Shown: positions 1 to 6,295, numbered from the stretch's first letter. The stretch: DNA of 11,036 nucleotides from Onthomonas sp964456525 (GCA_964456525.1 CAYWAP010000050.1:1-11036), one strand, 5' to 3'. The notes: a model not told the origin generated them from the letters alone. A program made the numbers and translations.

Positions 1-103
1 AAGAGTAAAATGCGTAGTTTCCTATCGATGTTACGCTGTCCGGAAGCGTAATCGAGCTCAGACTGCTGCAGTTTCTAAATGCATAGTTTCCTATGGACGT
101 TAC
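1..103 (-). repeat. BspA-type (LRR_5) coding repeats, 69-bp period
   Basis: Codons for VTSIGNYAF begin at position 103 and again at position 34 (reading leftward), exactly 69 bp or 23 residues apart. The two nine-codon copies differ at only a few bases. The unit between them reads RNCSSLSSITLPDS, the usual BspA/LRR_5 pattern. The array continues beyond the left edge, so its copy number is unknown. Confidence 0.85.
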
Positions 104-1809
104 GCCATCTTCAATCACAACTCTAGTAATATTTTCCCTCTCATCATACCAGGGTACGCTGGAAGAACTCGACCAGGAAGTCATCTTCCCCGTCCCGGAA
201 ATGGTCAATGTCCCGTCTTCGTTCAATTCCCAAGTCAGGTTATTGCCGCAGGTGCCGCTCGTTTGTACACTCTTGACGCTGCTCCAATCAGAATAGCTGA
301 CGACACCGTCCACCGTCTTATAAGCCCGAAGACGGACATAGTAGGTCTTCCCCGCAGTCAAGCCACTGATGGTGGTGGAAGTTGTCGTGCTGCTGGTGAT
401 TTCCACCCGGCTGTAGCTGGAAAAGCTGCTGGAGGTAGAGTAGTCAATCTGATACCCCTCTGCACCCGAGACGGCAGTCCACTGCACCGTCAACGTCCCA
501 TCTGACGAACTGCTGAGGCCGGAGATAGACGGCGTAGACAACGCAGACGTTGTAGACTCCACTTCCAGTGCGACATCCGCTGTGCCGTTGAGAGCCGTGG
601 CTGTCAACACGGTGGAACCGGGCTGAATGCCTGAAACTTCATCCCCACTAATGGTGGCAATGCTGCTGTCCGCCACCGTCCAGCTGACATCGGCGGTGAC
701 CGCGCAGGCGATGCCCGGCCAGGTGTTCGTCATGATAATCGAAGTCGACACCGACGGCAGCGCCACCGATTTTCCACTCTCCACGGACAGGGAATTCGTG
801 GAAGGGGTCAGGGTGGTGGTCGTGTCTGACAGCGCAATCTCCACAGAGACCGTTGTCAGCTCGTCATTCGCCGTTGTAGTTGCGGTAAACCCTTCAGTCG
901 AGCCCGTGCCGGCAAACACCTGCACCCAATAATAATAGCCGTTGTAGTAAACGCAAGCGATGCCAATGGCATTAAAGCTACTGCTCAGCATATTGCGCCG
1001 GTGGCCCTGGCCGCTGTATGACGCATTTTTCTCCGCCCAGCCGTTGAACACAGCCTCAAACGATGAATAACCGGCAGCAATGTTTTCCCCCGCGGCATAA
1101 TATTCATAGCCGAAGTCACTGTAGGCCGTCCAGGTGCTATCCCCATTCGGCCGCGTATGGCTGTACGACAGGGCGATTTCGGCGGCTCGCTGCATGGCCA
1201 CCTTCTCTAAATTGTAATCATAGGTGAGCTCGCTCAAATCGGAGCAAACCGTCTTGGTGGTGTCATCGCTGTTCCAGTACCAGGCATCATCTCCAGTGCG
1301 CAGCTCATTGATCAACTCCAGCATGCTGCGGGCATTCGTCTGGTTGTAAGTAAGGTCAACCTGAACGGTTGCGGTGCTGTCACTGGATGTGTTCAGCACT
1401 GCTGTGGAATATGCATCTGTGTAAGCTGCCTCACCTAAGATTTCGTCAGCCGTCTGCTCTTCCTCTGCGTCCTCTGTGGTCTCCGTTNNNNNNNNNNNNN
1501 NNNNNNNNNNNNNNNNNNNNNNNNNNNNNNNNNNNNNNNNNNNNNNNNNNNNNNNNNNNNNNNNNNNNNNNNNNNNNNNNNNNNNNNACCTAAGATTTCG
1601 TCAGCCGTCTGCTCTTCCTCTGCGTCCTCTGTGGTCTCCGTTTCCTCCAGACTCTCTTCCTCAACAACCGCATCTCCATCGGTCTCCTCGTTCAGAGTCA
1701 CTTCCGCAGATTCCACATCCTCTGAAGCCCATGCCGTGGTGCCCAGCAGACTTAGGCACATGGACAGCGCTAATACCAGCGCCGTCAAGCGTTTGATTTT
1801 TTGCTTCAA
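1..1809 (-). CDS. Secreted CAP-domain protein with Big2-like, Fn3 and BspA-type LRR domains (3' end outside window; interrupted by N gap)
   Basis: The gene starts at a TTG (1809-1807), 7 nt after GAGGAGG; the upstream in-frame ATGs lack a Shine-Dalgarno site. Joining the two 55-bp copies flanking the Ns gives one open frame of 551 codons to the window edge. In that numbering: signal peptide 1-28 (Lys/Arg start, Leu-rich core, cleavage after AWA), Glu/Asp/Thr-rich linker about 29-75, and CAP domain about 103-250 with SHTRPNG (His166), AGENIAAG (Glu190) and GHRRNML (His218). Then come a Big2-like Ig domain about 275-366, Fn3 about 376-466, a GTCGNNLTWELNEDGTLTISG module typical before BspA repeats, and LRR_5 repeats VTSIGNYAF every 23 residues. 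CAP proteins of Firmicutes are secreted; their activity is mostly unknown. The Fn3/LRR parts suggest surface or host-glycoprotein binding (inference). No anchor is visible because the C-terminus is missing. Confidence 0.88.
1433..1487. repeat. 55-bp direct duplicate, left contig end
   Basis: These 55 bp are identical to 1588-1642. They abut the N run on its left, while the other copy abuts it on the right. This is the signature of two contig ends that overlap but were not merged; 55 is also a common assembly k-mer length. It is most likely one genomic copy, not a biological repeat. Confidence 0.9.
1488..1587. other. Assembly gap (100 N), probably artefactual
   Basis: Exactly 100 N, the conventional placeholder for a gap of unknown size. 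The 55-bp identical flanks indicate overlapping contig ends. Deleting the gap plus one copy (155 bp) restores an uninterrupted reading frame across the signal peptide, acidic linker and CAP domain. Keeping the 100 N literally shifts the frame and gives a stop within about 50 bp. Confidence 0.9.
1588..1642. repeat. 55-bp direct duplicate, right contig end
   Basis: Second copy of the 55 bp at 1433-1487. It codes for part of the Glu-rich linker (ETETTEDAEEEQTADEILG region) after the signal peptide of the minus-strand CAP protein. Confidence 0.9.
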
Positions 1810-1816
1810 GTCATTT

Positions 1817-1823
1817 CCTCCTC
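1817..1823 (-). promoter_or_regulatory. Ribosome binding site deciding a TTG start
   Basis: On the minus strand GAGGAGG lies 7 nt before TTG at 1809-1807. This supports a TTG start giving MKQKIKRL, followed directly by the hydrophobic signal peptide. It argues against the ATGs at 1833 and 1830, which have no Shine-Dalgarno site. Confidence 0.8.
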
Positions 1824-1869
1824 GCTCCATCATATTAAGACAATAAGACGAGATAAACTAGTCAAATAT

Positions 1870-1898
1870 AGTATAGACGGGAATCATTCCCCTGTCAA
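1870..1898 (-). promoter_or_regulatory. Sigma-70 type promoter of the CAP protein gene
   Basis: On the minus strand the -35 is a perfect TTGACA (1898-1893), the spacer is 17 bp, and the -10 is TATACT (1875-1870, 5 of 6 consensus). Transcription would start near 1863, giving an untranslated leader of roughly 54 nt before the TTG start. Confidence 0.8.
1879..1891. promoter_or_regulatory. Palindrome in promoter spacer, operator candidate
   Basis: Perfect inverted repeat GGGAAT-c-ATTCCC lying wholly between the -10 and -35 hexamers of the CAP gene promoter. A protein bound here would block RNA polymerase. I do not recognise the regulator. Confidence 0.5.
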
Positions 1899-1913
1899 TT
1901 CGCCTAATTGACA
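1893..1913. promoter_or_regulatory. Palindrome overlapping -35, operator candidate
   Basis: Perfect 8-bp arms TGTCAATT (1893-1900) and AATTGACA (1906-1913) around a 5-bp centre. The first arm contains the -35 hexamer of the minus-strand promoter. The size and position fit a dimeric repressor site. It lies one base from the palindrome in the spacer. Confidence 0.55.
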
Positions 1914-2000
1914 AAGAGTGATAAAAACCGCCCCCGATACCGAGCCACTGGGTTGGGATACACCTTTCCAGCCATTGCCAAACACCTGCTGGACAGCAAT

Positions 2001-2046
2001 AAAAAGCACCATCATTTGAGCATGTTGATATTTTTCAAACAAGGCC
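2001..2046. repeat. Intergenic repeat, copy A
   Basis: 38 of 46 aligned positions match 6148-6192, including an uninterrupted TTGAGCATGTTG and a TTCAAACA-GGCC end. In both copies a hairpin follows on the plus strand. Here the flanking genes are on the minus strand, while the other copy lies downstream of plus-strand gdhA, so the element is not tied to one transcription direction. The family is unknown to me. Confidence 0.6.
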
Positions 2047-2079
2047 AAACACTACAATGGACAAGGACAACAGAAACAG

Positions 2080-2125
2080 GGAGGCCGCTCCTGCCCACTG
2101 AAAGGAACAGGAAATCGCGGCCTCC
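2080..2125 (-). terminator. Probable terminator of the amidohydrolase gene
   Basis: Arms GGAGGCCGC (2080-2088) and GCGGCCTCC (2117-2125) pair perfectly. The stem continues with TCCTG and CAGGA after a 4-nt bulge. It begins 32 nt beyond the amidohydrolase stop. On the minus strand it is followed by a loosely T-rich stretch (CTGTTTCTGTTGT), so termination is plausible but the T tract is weak. Confidence 0.55.
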
Positions 2126-2157
2126 TCTGATTTAGAAAGCACTCGTCTACCTCTTAC

Positions 2158-3759
2158 TTATTCAGTTTGATAAACAATCGCTCCGTCCTTGATGGTTTCC
2201 ATGACCTGTATATCCCTGATCTCGATGGGGTCCACTGCAAAGGGGTCCCGATCCAGGATAATCATGTCAGCCTTCTTTCCCGGCTCCAGCGTTCCCTTGC
2301 TGTCTTCCTCGTGATAAGCGTATGCCCCGCCGTAGGAGGCGGCACGAAATGCCTCATAGACGCTGATTTTCTGGGATTCGCCCAATACCTTCCCCGAACG
2401 GGTGATCCGGTTCACGGCACACCATATGGAGTGCAGCATATCCGGGCGGGTTACGGGCATGTCCTGATGGAAGTTCACCGTCAGTCCCGCGTCCAGAGCC
2501 CACTGGCAGGGGCTGATATTCGCCCCGCGAATGGCGCCCAGATTCCTCCGGTGGACGTCGCCCCAGAAGTACACATGTCCGGTGAATATGGAGGCGATCA
2601 TGCCGAGGGGTGCCATCTTCTCCAGCTGGTTTTTCCGCGCGGTCTGACAATGGATCATCACGGGGCGCAAATCCGCGCTCTTCTTTTCCGGATGCGTTTC
2701 CAGCGCCTTGTTATAACACTGCAGGAATTGATCTCCCGCCGCGTCACCATTGCAGTGCGCCAACACCTGTACCCCGTCTTCCACGGCTTCCTCCAGCCAT
2801 GTTTCCACCAGTTCATCGGAATACTTGGGATAACCGCGGTAATCCCCGCTGTTTTCATAGGGCTGGGTCAACCATGCCGATTTACCCTGAGGGGAACCGT
2901 CCAGAATGATTTTGCAGCCCCCAATCTTCAAATGCCCGTGATACTTTCCCCGATACTCCGGGAACTTCCGGATGATTTCTCTCGCCTTCTCCTCAACCAG
3001 CGGATAGGCAACGACATCCACTGTGAGCTGGTTTCCCGCGTTAAACGCCATCAGGGCTGCGATAGACTGTTCGTTCGCGCCCCCTTCCTGCACGGTGGTG
3101 ATACCGTGCGCAAGGTACATCTTCTCTGCTGTTGTCACAGAGGGAACCATCCCCGTGTCCAGGCGGCTCATAAGGGCGCCCAATCCCTGAAACATCGCGG
3201 CTTCCTCGAGGTATCCGCTGGGTTCCTTTCCCCCCGGCTCTCTTCCGATCTTGCCGCCGGGAGGATCTGGGGATTCACTCGTGATCCCCGCCAGCTTCAG
3301 CGTGAGCGTGTTCACGCATCCCATATGTCCCGACGTGTGTACGATGCACACCGGAACCGTCTGGGAGATCTGATCCAGAACGTGCCTGTCAGGGTGCTGC
3401 TCCCCGGGGAGAAAGTTATGGTCATATCCCCAGCCGATGGCCACGCCGCTTTCGGTGATCTTTCTGTCCTGAATAAATGTTTTCATGACAGAGACAATCT
3501 CCTCAAAGTTTGAGCAGCTGGCCAGGTCGGCCATCATACCGATCTGCATCGCCATCAGGAAATGGCTGTGTCCGTCTACAAAAGCCGGCATCAGGGTTTT
3601 TCCCAGCAGATCTGTCTCACAGGCGTCACTGTTTTCTGCCCGCAATGTCTCATAACTGCCGGCGGCCTTTATGACGCCGTCCTCCGTCAGAAGCGCTTCC
3701 ACGCGCTCCCCTTCCTTTGCCATGGTATAAATATTGCCATTATAATACAGTTGCTTCAA
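2158..3759 (-). CDS. YtcJ-like amidohydrolase (amidohydrolase family 3)
   Basis: This is a 533-residue metal-dependent hydrolase of the amidohydrolase superfamily, cytoplasmic, with no signal peptide. Visible landmarks are an N-terminal composite beta-sandwich, VDGHSH (HxH metal ligands at 64 and 66), KIILDGSPQG (about 283-292), LAHCNGDAAGDQ (His335), VMIHCQ (His370), NFHQDMPVTRPD (Asp433, the usual catalytic/metal Asp position) and the C-terminal GTLEPGKKADMIILD sandwich strand. Length and motif order fit YtcJ-type enzymes, which cleave C-N bonds in N-substituted amides or related compounds; the substrate cannot be told. The start is TTG with GGAGG 5 nt upstream. The next minus-strand gene upstream is an Lrp/AsnC regulator beside divergent gdhA, so release of an amino acid or amine from an amide-type compound is a reasonable inference. 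Confidence 0.88.
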   Translation of the reverse strand: MKQLYYNGNIYTMAKEGERVEALLTEDGVIKAAGSYETLRAENSDACETDLLGKTLMPAFVDGHSHFLMAMQIGMMADLASCSNFEEIVSVMKTFIQDRKITESGVAIGWGYDHNFLPGEQHPDRHVLDQISQTVPVCIVHTSGHMGCVNTLTLKLAGITSESPDPPGGKIGREPGGKEPSGYLEEAAMFQGLGALMSRLDTGMVPSVTTAEKMYLAHGITTVQEGGANEQSIAALMAFNAGNQLTVDVVAYPLVEEKAREIIRKFPEYRGKYHGHLKIGGCKIILDGSPQGKSAWLTQPYENSGDYRGYPKYSDELVETWLEEAVEDGVQVLAHCNGDAAGDQFLQCYNKALETHPEKKSADLRPVMIHCQTARKNQLEKMAPLGMIASIFTGHVYFWGDVHRRNLGAIRGANISPCQWALDAGLTVNFHQDMPVTRPDMLHSIWCAVNRITRSGKVLGESQKISVYEAFRAASYGGAYAYHEEDSKGTLEPGKKADMIILDRDPFAVDPIEIRDIQVMETIKDGAIVYQTE

Positions 3760-3969
3760 AAAACCCTCCCCTTACATCTGTTACGGGCTGCCTTTTTGAG
3801 TCCGATTTCTCACTTGACAATTCCTGACATGTCGCCAATTCGCGGTTCCTCGCGCAAAAATCCTTTCAGATAAAGCAGATCACCCCAAAAAGCATATAGG
3901 TTCCTTTCATATCGCTGCAAATGGTTCCCGACGGTGGCCCCTGCCGGAGCGGCAATGCTGTCAGTGTAA

Positions 3970-3982
3970 AACGGTCTCCGTT
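3970..3982. promoter_or_regulatory. Palindrome upstream of amidohydrolase gene
   Basis: AACGG-tct-CCGTT is a perfect inverted repeat. On the minus strand a TTGACA hexamer (3994-3989) lies 6 bp upstream of it, so it falls where a promoter spacer would be, but no good -10 follows (nearest TTTTAC or TACACT). It could be an operator, or a weak hairpin ending the lrp transcript 46 nt after its stop codon. Confidence 0.3.
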
Positions 3983-4027
3983 CGTTTTTGTCAATCCGGC
4001 GCAGCGGCCGTTGACAGACCTTCCGGC

Positions 4028-4480
4028 TTACTCCTGGGCTGCAATCCCCCGGTGTTCCACAGCGGTAGAAAATACGATCAGCGTTTTGGTCCGTCCGAAC
4101 CGCTGCAGTTCCCCGATAAACTGATCCAGCTCGACCGTGCTGGGAAACAGAACCTCCAGCACCATTGAATAATCCCCGGTGACACAGTTGCACTCGATGA
4201 CATTCGGGCAGGATTTCACAAAGGGATAGAACTCTGCCTTATCCTCCGGCACAACTTCCAGGTTGATCAGCGCCTTAATATGATACCCCAACGCCACAGG
4301 ATTTACCTGGGCGTAATAGCCCATAATAATCCCTTCCTTTTCCATCTTCTCAATTCTGGCCGAGACTGTGGGGACGGAAAGATACACCCGTCCCGCAATC
4401 TCTCTCAAGGGCGTCTTGGCGTTTTCCTGCAAAATATTCAAAATGATCCTGTCTGTCTTGTCAAGCTGTTCATGCCTCAT
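4028..4480 (-). CDS. Lrp/AsnC family transcriptional regulator
   Basis: 150 residues, the usual size of an Lrp/AsnC protein. Residues about 4-62 form the AsnC-type winged helix-turn-helix: LDKTDRIILNILQENAKTPL, then REIAGRVYLSVPTVSARIEKM as the recognition region, then EGIIMGYYAQVNP. Residues about 68-145 form the RAM effector-binding domain, with the conserved glycine-aspartate turn in NVIECNCVTGDYSMVLEVLF. Such proteins sense amino acids or keto acids and control amino-acid metabolism. The ATG at 4480 has AGGAGG 10 nt upstream. The gene is divergent from gdhA with 214 bp between, and is followed on the same strand by the amidohydrolase after 268 bp. Local control of one or both neighbours, and of itself, is likely but inferred. 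Confidence 0.92.
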   Translation of the reverse strand: MRHEQLDKTDRIILNILQENAKTPLREIAGRVYLSVPTVSARIEKMEKEGIIMGYYAQVNPVALGYHIKALINLEVVPEDKAEFYPFVKSCPNVIECNCVTGDYSMVLEVLFPSTVELDQFIGELQRFGRTKTLIVFSTAVEHRGIAAQE

Positions 4481-4522
4481 GGGATGTCATCCTCCTGTCG
4501 TTTCCGGGGTTATTCGATGGAA

Positions 4523-4591
4523 ATTTAAAAATTTTAATTGAGAGCGCTGTTTTTCTTACTATTTAAACCTTAGGTGCCGAAAAAATTTAAA
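4523..4591. promoter_or_regulatory. Three ATTTAAA boxes, candidate Lrp-type operator region
   Basis: ATTTAAA occurs at 4523-4529, 4561-4567 and 4585-4591 (each containing the palindrome TTTAAA) in the AT-rich part of the lrp-gdhA divergent spacer. Lrp/AsnC proteins bind several AT-rich degenerate sites and wrap DNA, so this is the natural place for binding. The spacings, 38 and 24 bp, are not integral helical turns, and AT-rich intergenic DNA can give such boxes by chance. Confidence 0.35.
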
Positions 4592-4615
4592 CATTCTTGA
4601 ATCCGGCCCTTCCTG

Positions 4616-4644
4616 TTGACTTTGGCGTTCTCTCTCGCTACCAT
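4616..4644 (+). promoter_or_regulatory. Candidate gdhA promoter
   Basis: TTGACT (4616-4621, 5 of 6) and TACCAT (4639-4644, 4 of 6) are separated by 17 bp. Transcription would start near 4651, directly at the 4653-4668 palindrome, leaving a leader of about 44 nt before the ATG. Confidence 0.5.
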
Positions 4645-4652
4645 GTCACTCA

Positions 4653-4668
4653 GTTGATTCACATCAAC
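4653..4668. promoter_or_regulatory. Palindrome between promoter and gdhA start
   Basis: GTTGAT (4653-4658) and ATCAAC (4663-4668) pair perfectly around TCAC. Its place at the predicted transcription start and 12 nt before the Shine-Dalgarno site fits either a repressor operator or a short hairpin at the mRNA 5' end. Confidence 0.4.
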
Positions 4669-4694
4669 AAAACTTGCAGCGGAGGAGAAGCAGC

Positions 4695-5954
4695 ATGTCA
4701 CATTCTTACAATCCATATACCAATGTGATTGATACCATGACACAGGCGATGGAACTGGGGCATATCGATCAGTCCATGTTTGAAATCCTGAAAAATCCGC
4801 AGCGGGAGACCAAAGTGTATCTTCCGGTTGAAATGGATGACGGCACCGTAAAAGTTTTTGAGGGATACCGCGTTCAGCATTCCAATATCCGCGGGCCGTT
4901 CAAAGGCGGCATTCGCTATCACCAGGATTGCGATCTGGACGAGGTAAAAGCACTGGCCATATGGATGACGTTGAAATGCGCCGTTGCCGATATTCCCTAC
5001 GGCGGGGCGAAGGGCGGCATCAAGGTAGATCCCCATACCCTGTCTCCGCGGGAGCTGCGGGGACTGACCAGAAGATATACCTTCGCCATTGCGCCGGTCA
5101 TTGGCGCGGATACGGATATTCCCGCGCCGGATGTCAATACGAATCCGCAGACCATGGCATGGCTTCTGGATACTTACAGCCAGCTGAAAGGGCATCCCTG
5201 CCCCGGCGTTGTAACGGGAAAGCCGGTGGAGCTGGGCGGCTCCCGGGGGAGAAATTCCGCCACGGGCCGCGGCGTTGTCATCAGCACAAAGCTGCTGCTG
5301 GCATTAAAGGGCCGCCAGCTGGCCGGAACCACCGTCGCGATACAGGGAATGGGAAATGTCGGCGCCAATGCCGCCAGAATCTACTATCACAGAGGCGTAA
5401 AAGTGGTTGCCATCAGCGATATTTCAGGGGGGCTGTACTGCGAAGACGGTCTGGATATTGACACCATTTCCGTTTTTCTGGAAAAGGAAGGCGCCCTTCT
5501 CAGGGATTACGACGCGCCCGGCATCCAGCATATTACCAACGATGAGGTTCTGACCTGCAAATGCGACGTGCTGGTGCCTGCCGCTTTGGAAAATCAGATC
5601 ACCGCCGGCAACGCGGAAGATTTAAACTGTTCCTACATCATCGAAGCTGCCAACGGCCCGACCACCAAGGAGGCAGATGAAATTCTCGCAAAGCGCGGCA
5701 TTACCCTGATTCCGGATATTTTCGCCAACAGCGGCGGCGTCATCGTCTCCTATTTTGAGTGGGTGCAGAACATACAGGAACTGACCTGGGAACGCAGCCA
5801 GGTCAATGAAATGCTGGAAAAACTGATGAGCAAATCCTTCCAGACCATCCTGGAGACAAGAGAGGAATGTCAGTGTTCATTCCGCATGGCCGCGTATATT
5901 GTGGCCCTTCGGAAACTGATCACGGCGGAGAAAATGAAGGGAATTTTCCCCTGA
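4695..5954 (+). CDS. gdhA: Glutamate dehydrogenase (Glu/Leu/Phe/Val dehydrogenase family)
   Basis: 419 residues, matching the hexameric bacterial/archaeal GDH class. It interconverts glutamate with 2-oxoglutarate and ammonium using NAD(P)H in the cytoplasm. Landmarks: GPFKGGIRYH (Lys70) and TLKCAVADIPYGGAKGG (Lys94, Lys106) for substrate and catalysis, DIPAPDVNT (Asp146, catalytic), the nucleotide-binding AIQGMGNVGANAA (about 215-227) followed by VVAISDISGG, and the C-terminal IPDIFANSGGVIVSYFEWVQN. I chose the ATG at 4695 because GGAGGAG lies 7-9 nt upstream; an in-frame TTG at 4674 precedes that site and is unlikely. Cofactor choice cannot be settled by eye. The divergent Lrp-type gene and neighbouring amidohydrolase suggest a catabolic, nitrogen-releasing role. 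The related leucine/valine dehydrogenases are less likely because of the strong GDH motifs and length. Confidence 0.93.
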   Translation: MSHSYNPYTNVIDTMTQAMELGHIDQSMFEILKNPQRETKVYLPVEMDDGTVKVFEGYRVQHSNIRGPFKGGIRYHQDCDLDEVKALAIWMTLKCAVADIPYGGAKGGIKVDPHTLSPRELRGLTRRYTFAIAPVIGADTDIPAPDVNTNPQTMAWLLDTYSQLKGHPCPGVVTGKPVELGGSRGRNSATGRGVVISTKLLLALKGRQLAGTTVAIQGMGNVGANAARIYYHRGVKVVAISDISGGLYCEDGLDIDTISVFLEKEGALLRDYDAPGIQHITNDEVLTCKCDVLVPAALENQITAGNAEDLNCSYIIEAANGPTTKEADEILAKRGITLIPDIFANSGGVIVSYFEWVQNIQELTWERSQVNEMLEKLMSKSFQTILETREECQCSFRMAAYIVALRKLITAEKMKGIFP

Positions 5955-6019
5955 TGAAGGCAGCATCAACTTCCCGGAAGGGAAGAGGACAGTTGCCGGC
6001 GGCGAAGTGCCGGAGCGGT

Positions 6020-6070
6020 TTCCGCTGTGTCTTCCTATCGACCTGACAACTCCGGTGAAATACAGCGGAA
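6020..6070. repeat. Inverted repeat in the gdhA 3' region
   Basis: TTCCGCTGT (6020-6028) and ACAGCGGAA (6062-6070) are perfect 9-bp complements 33 bp apart. No T tract follows, so it is not an intrinsic terminator. It may fold in the gdhA 3' untranslated region or be a remnant of insertion ends. Confidence 0.4.
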
Positions 6071-6147
6071 GCATTTAGGGACAATCAAAGTTTAGCACAT
6101 GATCGCCATAATTGCACCTGTCATCTTGTATTTCTTCCCAAAAGTTG

Positions 6148-6192
6148 AAAAAGCCCGTCACTTGAGCATGTTGCCATGGTTCAAACAGGGCC
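6148..6192. repeat. Intergenic repeat, copy B
   Basis: Aligns with 2001-2046 at 38 of 46 positions including one gap. The core TTGAGCATGTTG is followed by CCATGG and TTCAAACAGGGCC. TTGA...TCAA at its ends and CATG...CATG inside make an imperfect palindrome in this copy. It directly precedes a terminator hairpin. Confidence 0.6.
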
Positions 6193-6197
6193 TGGAC

Positions 6198-6240
6198 CCC
6201 ACTCCTGAAGAACGGTTCGGGAGTGGGATTCTTGATTTCT
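6198..6240 (+). terminator. Rho-independent terminator downstream of gdhA
   Basis: The arms CCCACTCCTGAA and TTCGGGAGTGGG form a 12-bp stem with one G-U pair and a 6-nt loop (6198-6227). ATTCTTGATTTCTTT follows. It lies about 240 nt after the gdhA stop and before the response-regulator promoter, separating the two units. Confidence 0.8.
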
Positions 6241-6266
6241 TTCCCTGTTTGCGCCTGTTTTATGCC

Positions 6267-6295
6267 TTGTGAAATCCAGGATGGTCAATTATAAT
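6267..6295 (+). promoter_or_regulatory. Promoter of the two-component operon
   Basis: TTGTGA (6267-6272, 4 of 6) and a perfect TATAAT (6290-6295) with 17-bp spacing. Transcription would start near 6302, about 40 nt before the GTG start. I see none of the AGGTT repeats found before the ABC genes here, so this promoter seems not to share that control. Confidence 0.75.

Larger units (their letters stand above)
1914..2157. other. Intergenic region without a gene
   Basis: This sits between the palindromic promoter of the CAP gene and the stop codon of the amidohydrolase, both on the minus strand. It holds one copy of an intergenic repeat (2001-2046) and a hairpin (2080-2125). A short plus-strand open frame across it has no ribosome binding site. 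I see no RNA gene that I recognise. Confidence 0.6.

Noticed and set aside
627..932. 101-codon plus-strand frame inside the CAP protein gene
   Set aside because: Opposite strand of the Big2-like/CAP-coding region, which is open through all 477 codons on the minus strand; no ribosome binding site.
1893..1936. A plus-strand promoter using TTGACA at 1908-1913 for repeat copy A
   Set aside because: At 17-bp spacing the sequence is CCCCCG; no -10 element exists at usual distances.
1908..2135. 75-codon plus-strand frame covering intergenic repeat copy A
   Set aside because: It has no Shine-Dalgarno site and low-complexity composition, and it starts inside the palindrome of the CAP gene promoter. 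Only the HLSML-FKQG similarity to copy B is noteworthy, and that is reported under the repeat.
2167..3513. Long open frame (448 codons) on the plus strand antisense to the amidohydrolase
   Set aside because: It lies wholly within a gene with clear family motifs, has no ribosome binding site, and its translation shows no recognisable domain; it is a shadow frame.
3830..3860. GAGGAACCGCG on the minus strand before the amidohydrolase, recalling the T-box GGAACCGCG motif
   Set aside because: No stem I, specifier loop or competing terminator is visible; the sequence also fits a simple CGCG/CGCG hairpin.
3810..4193. 127-codon minus-strand frame running past the lrp stop
   Set aside because: Half of it overlaps lrp in another frame; the remaining roughly 70 codons have no start with a ribosome site and match no family I know. 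A degenerate gene end cannot be excluded.
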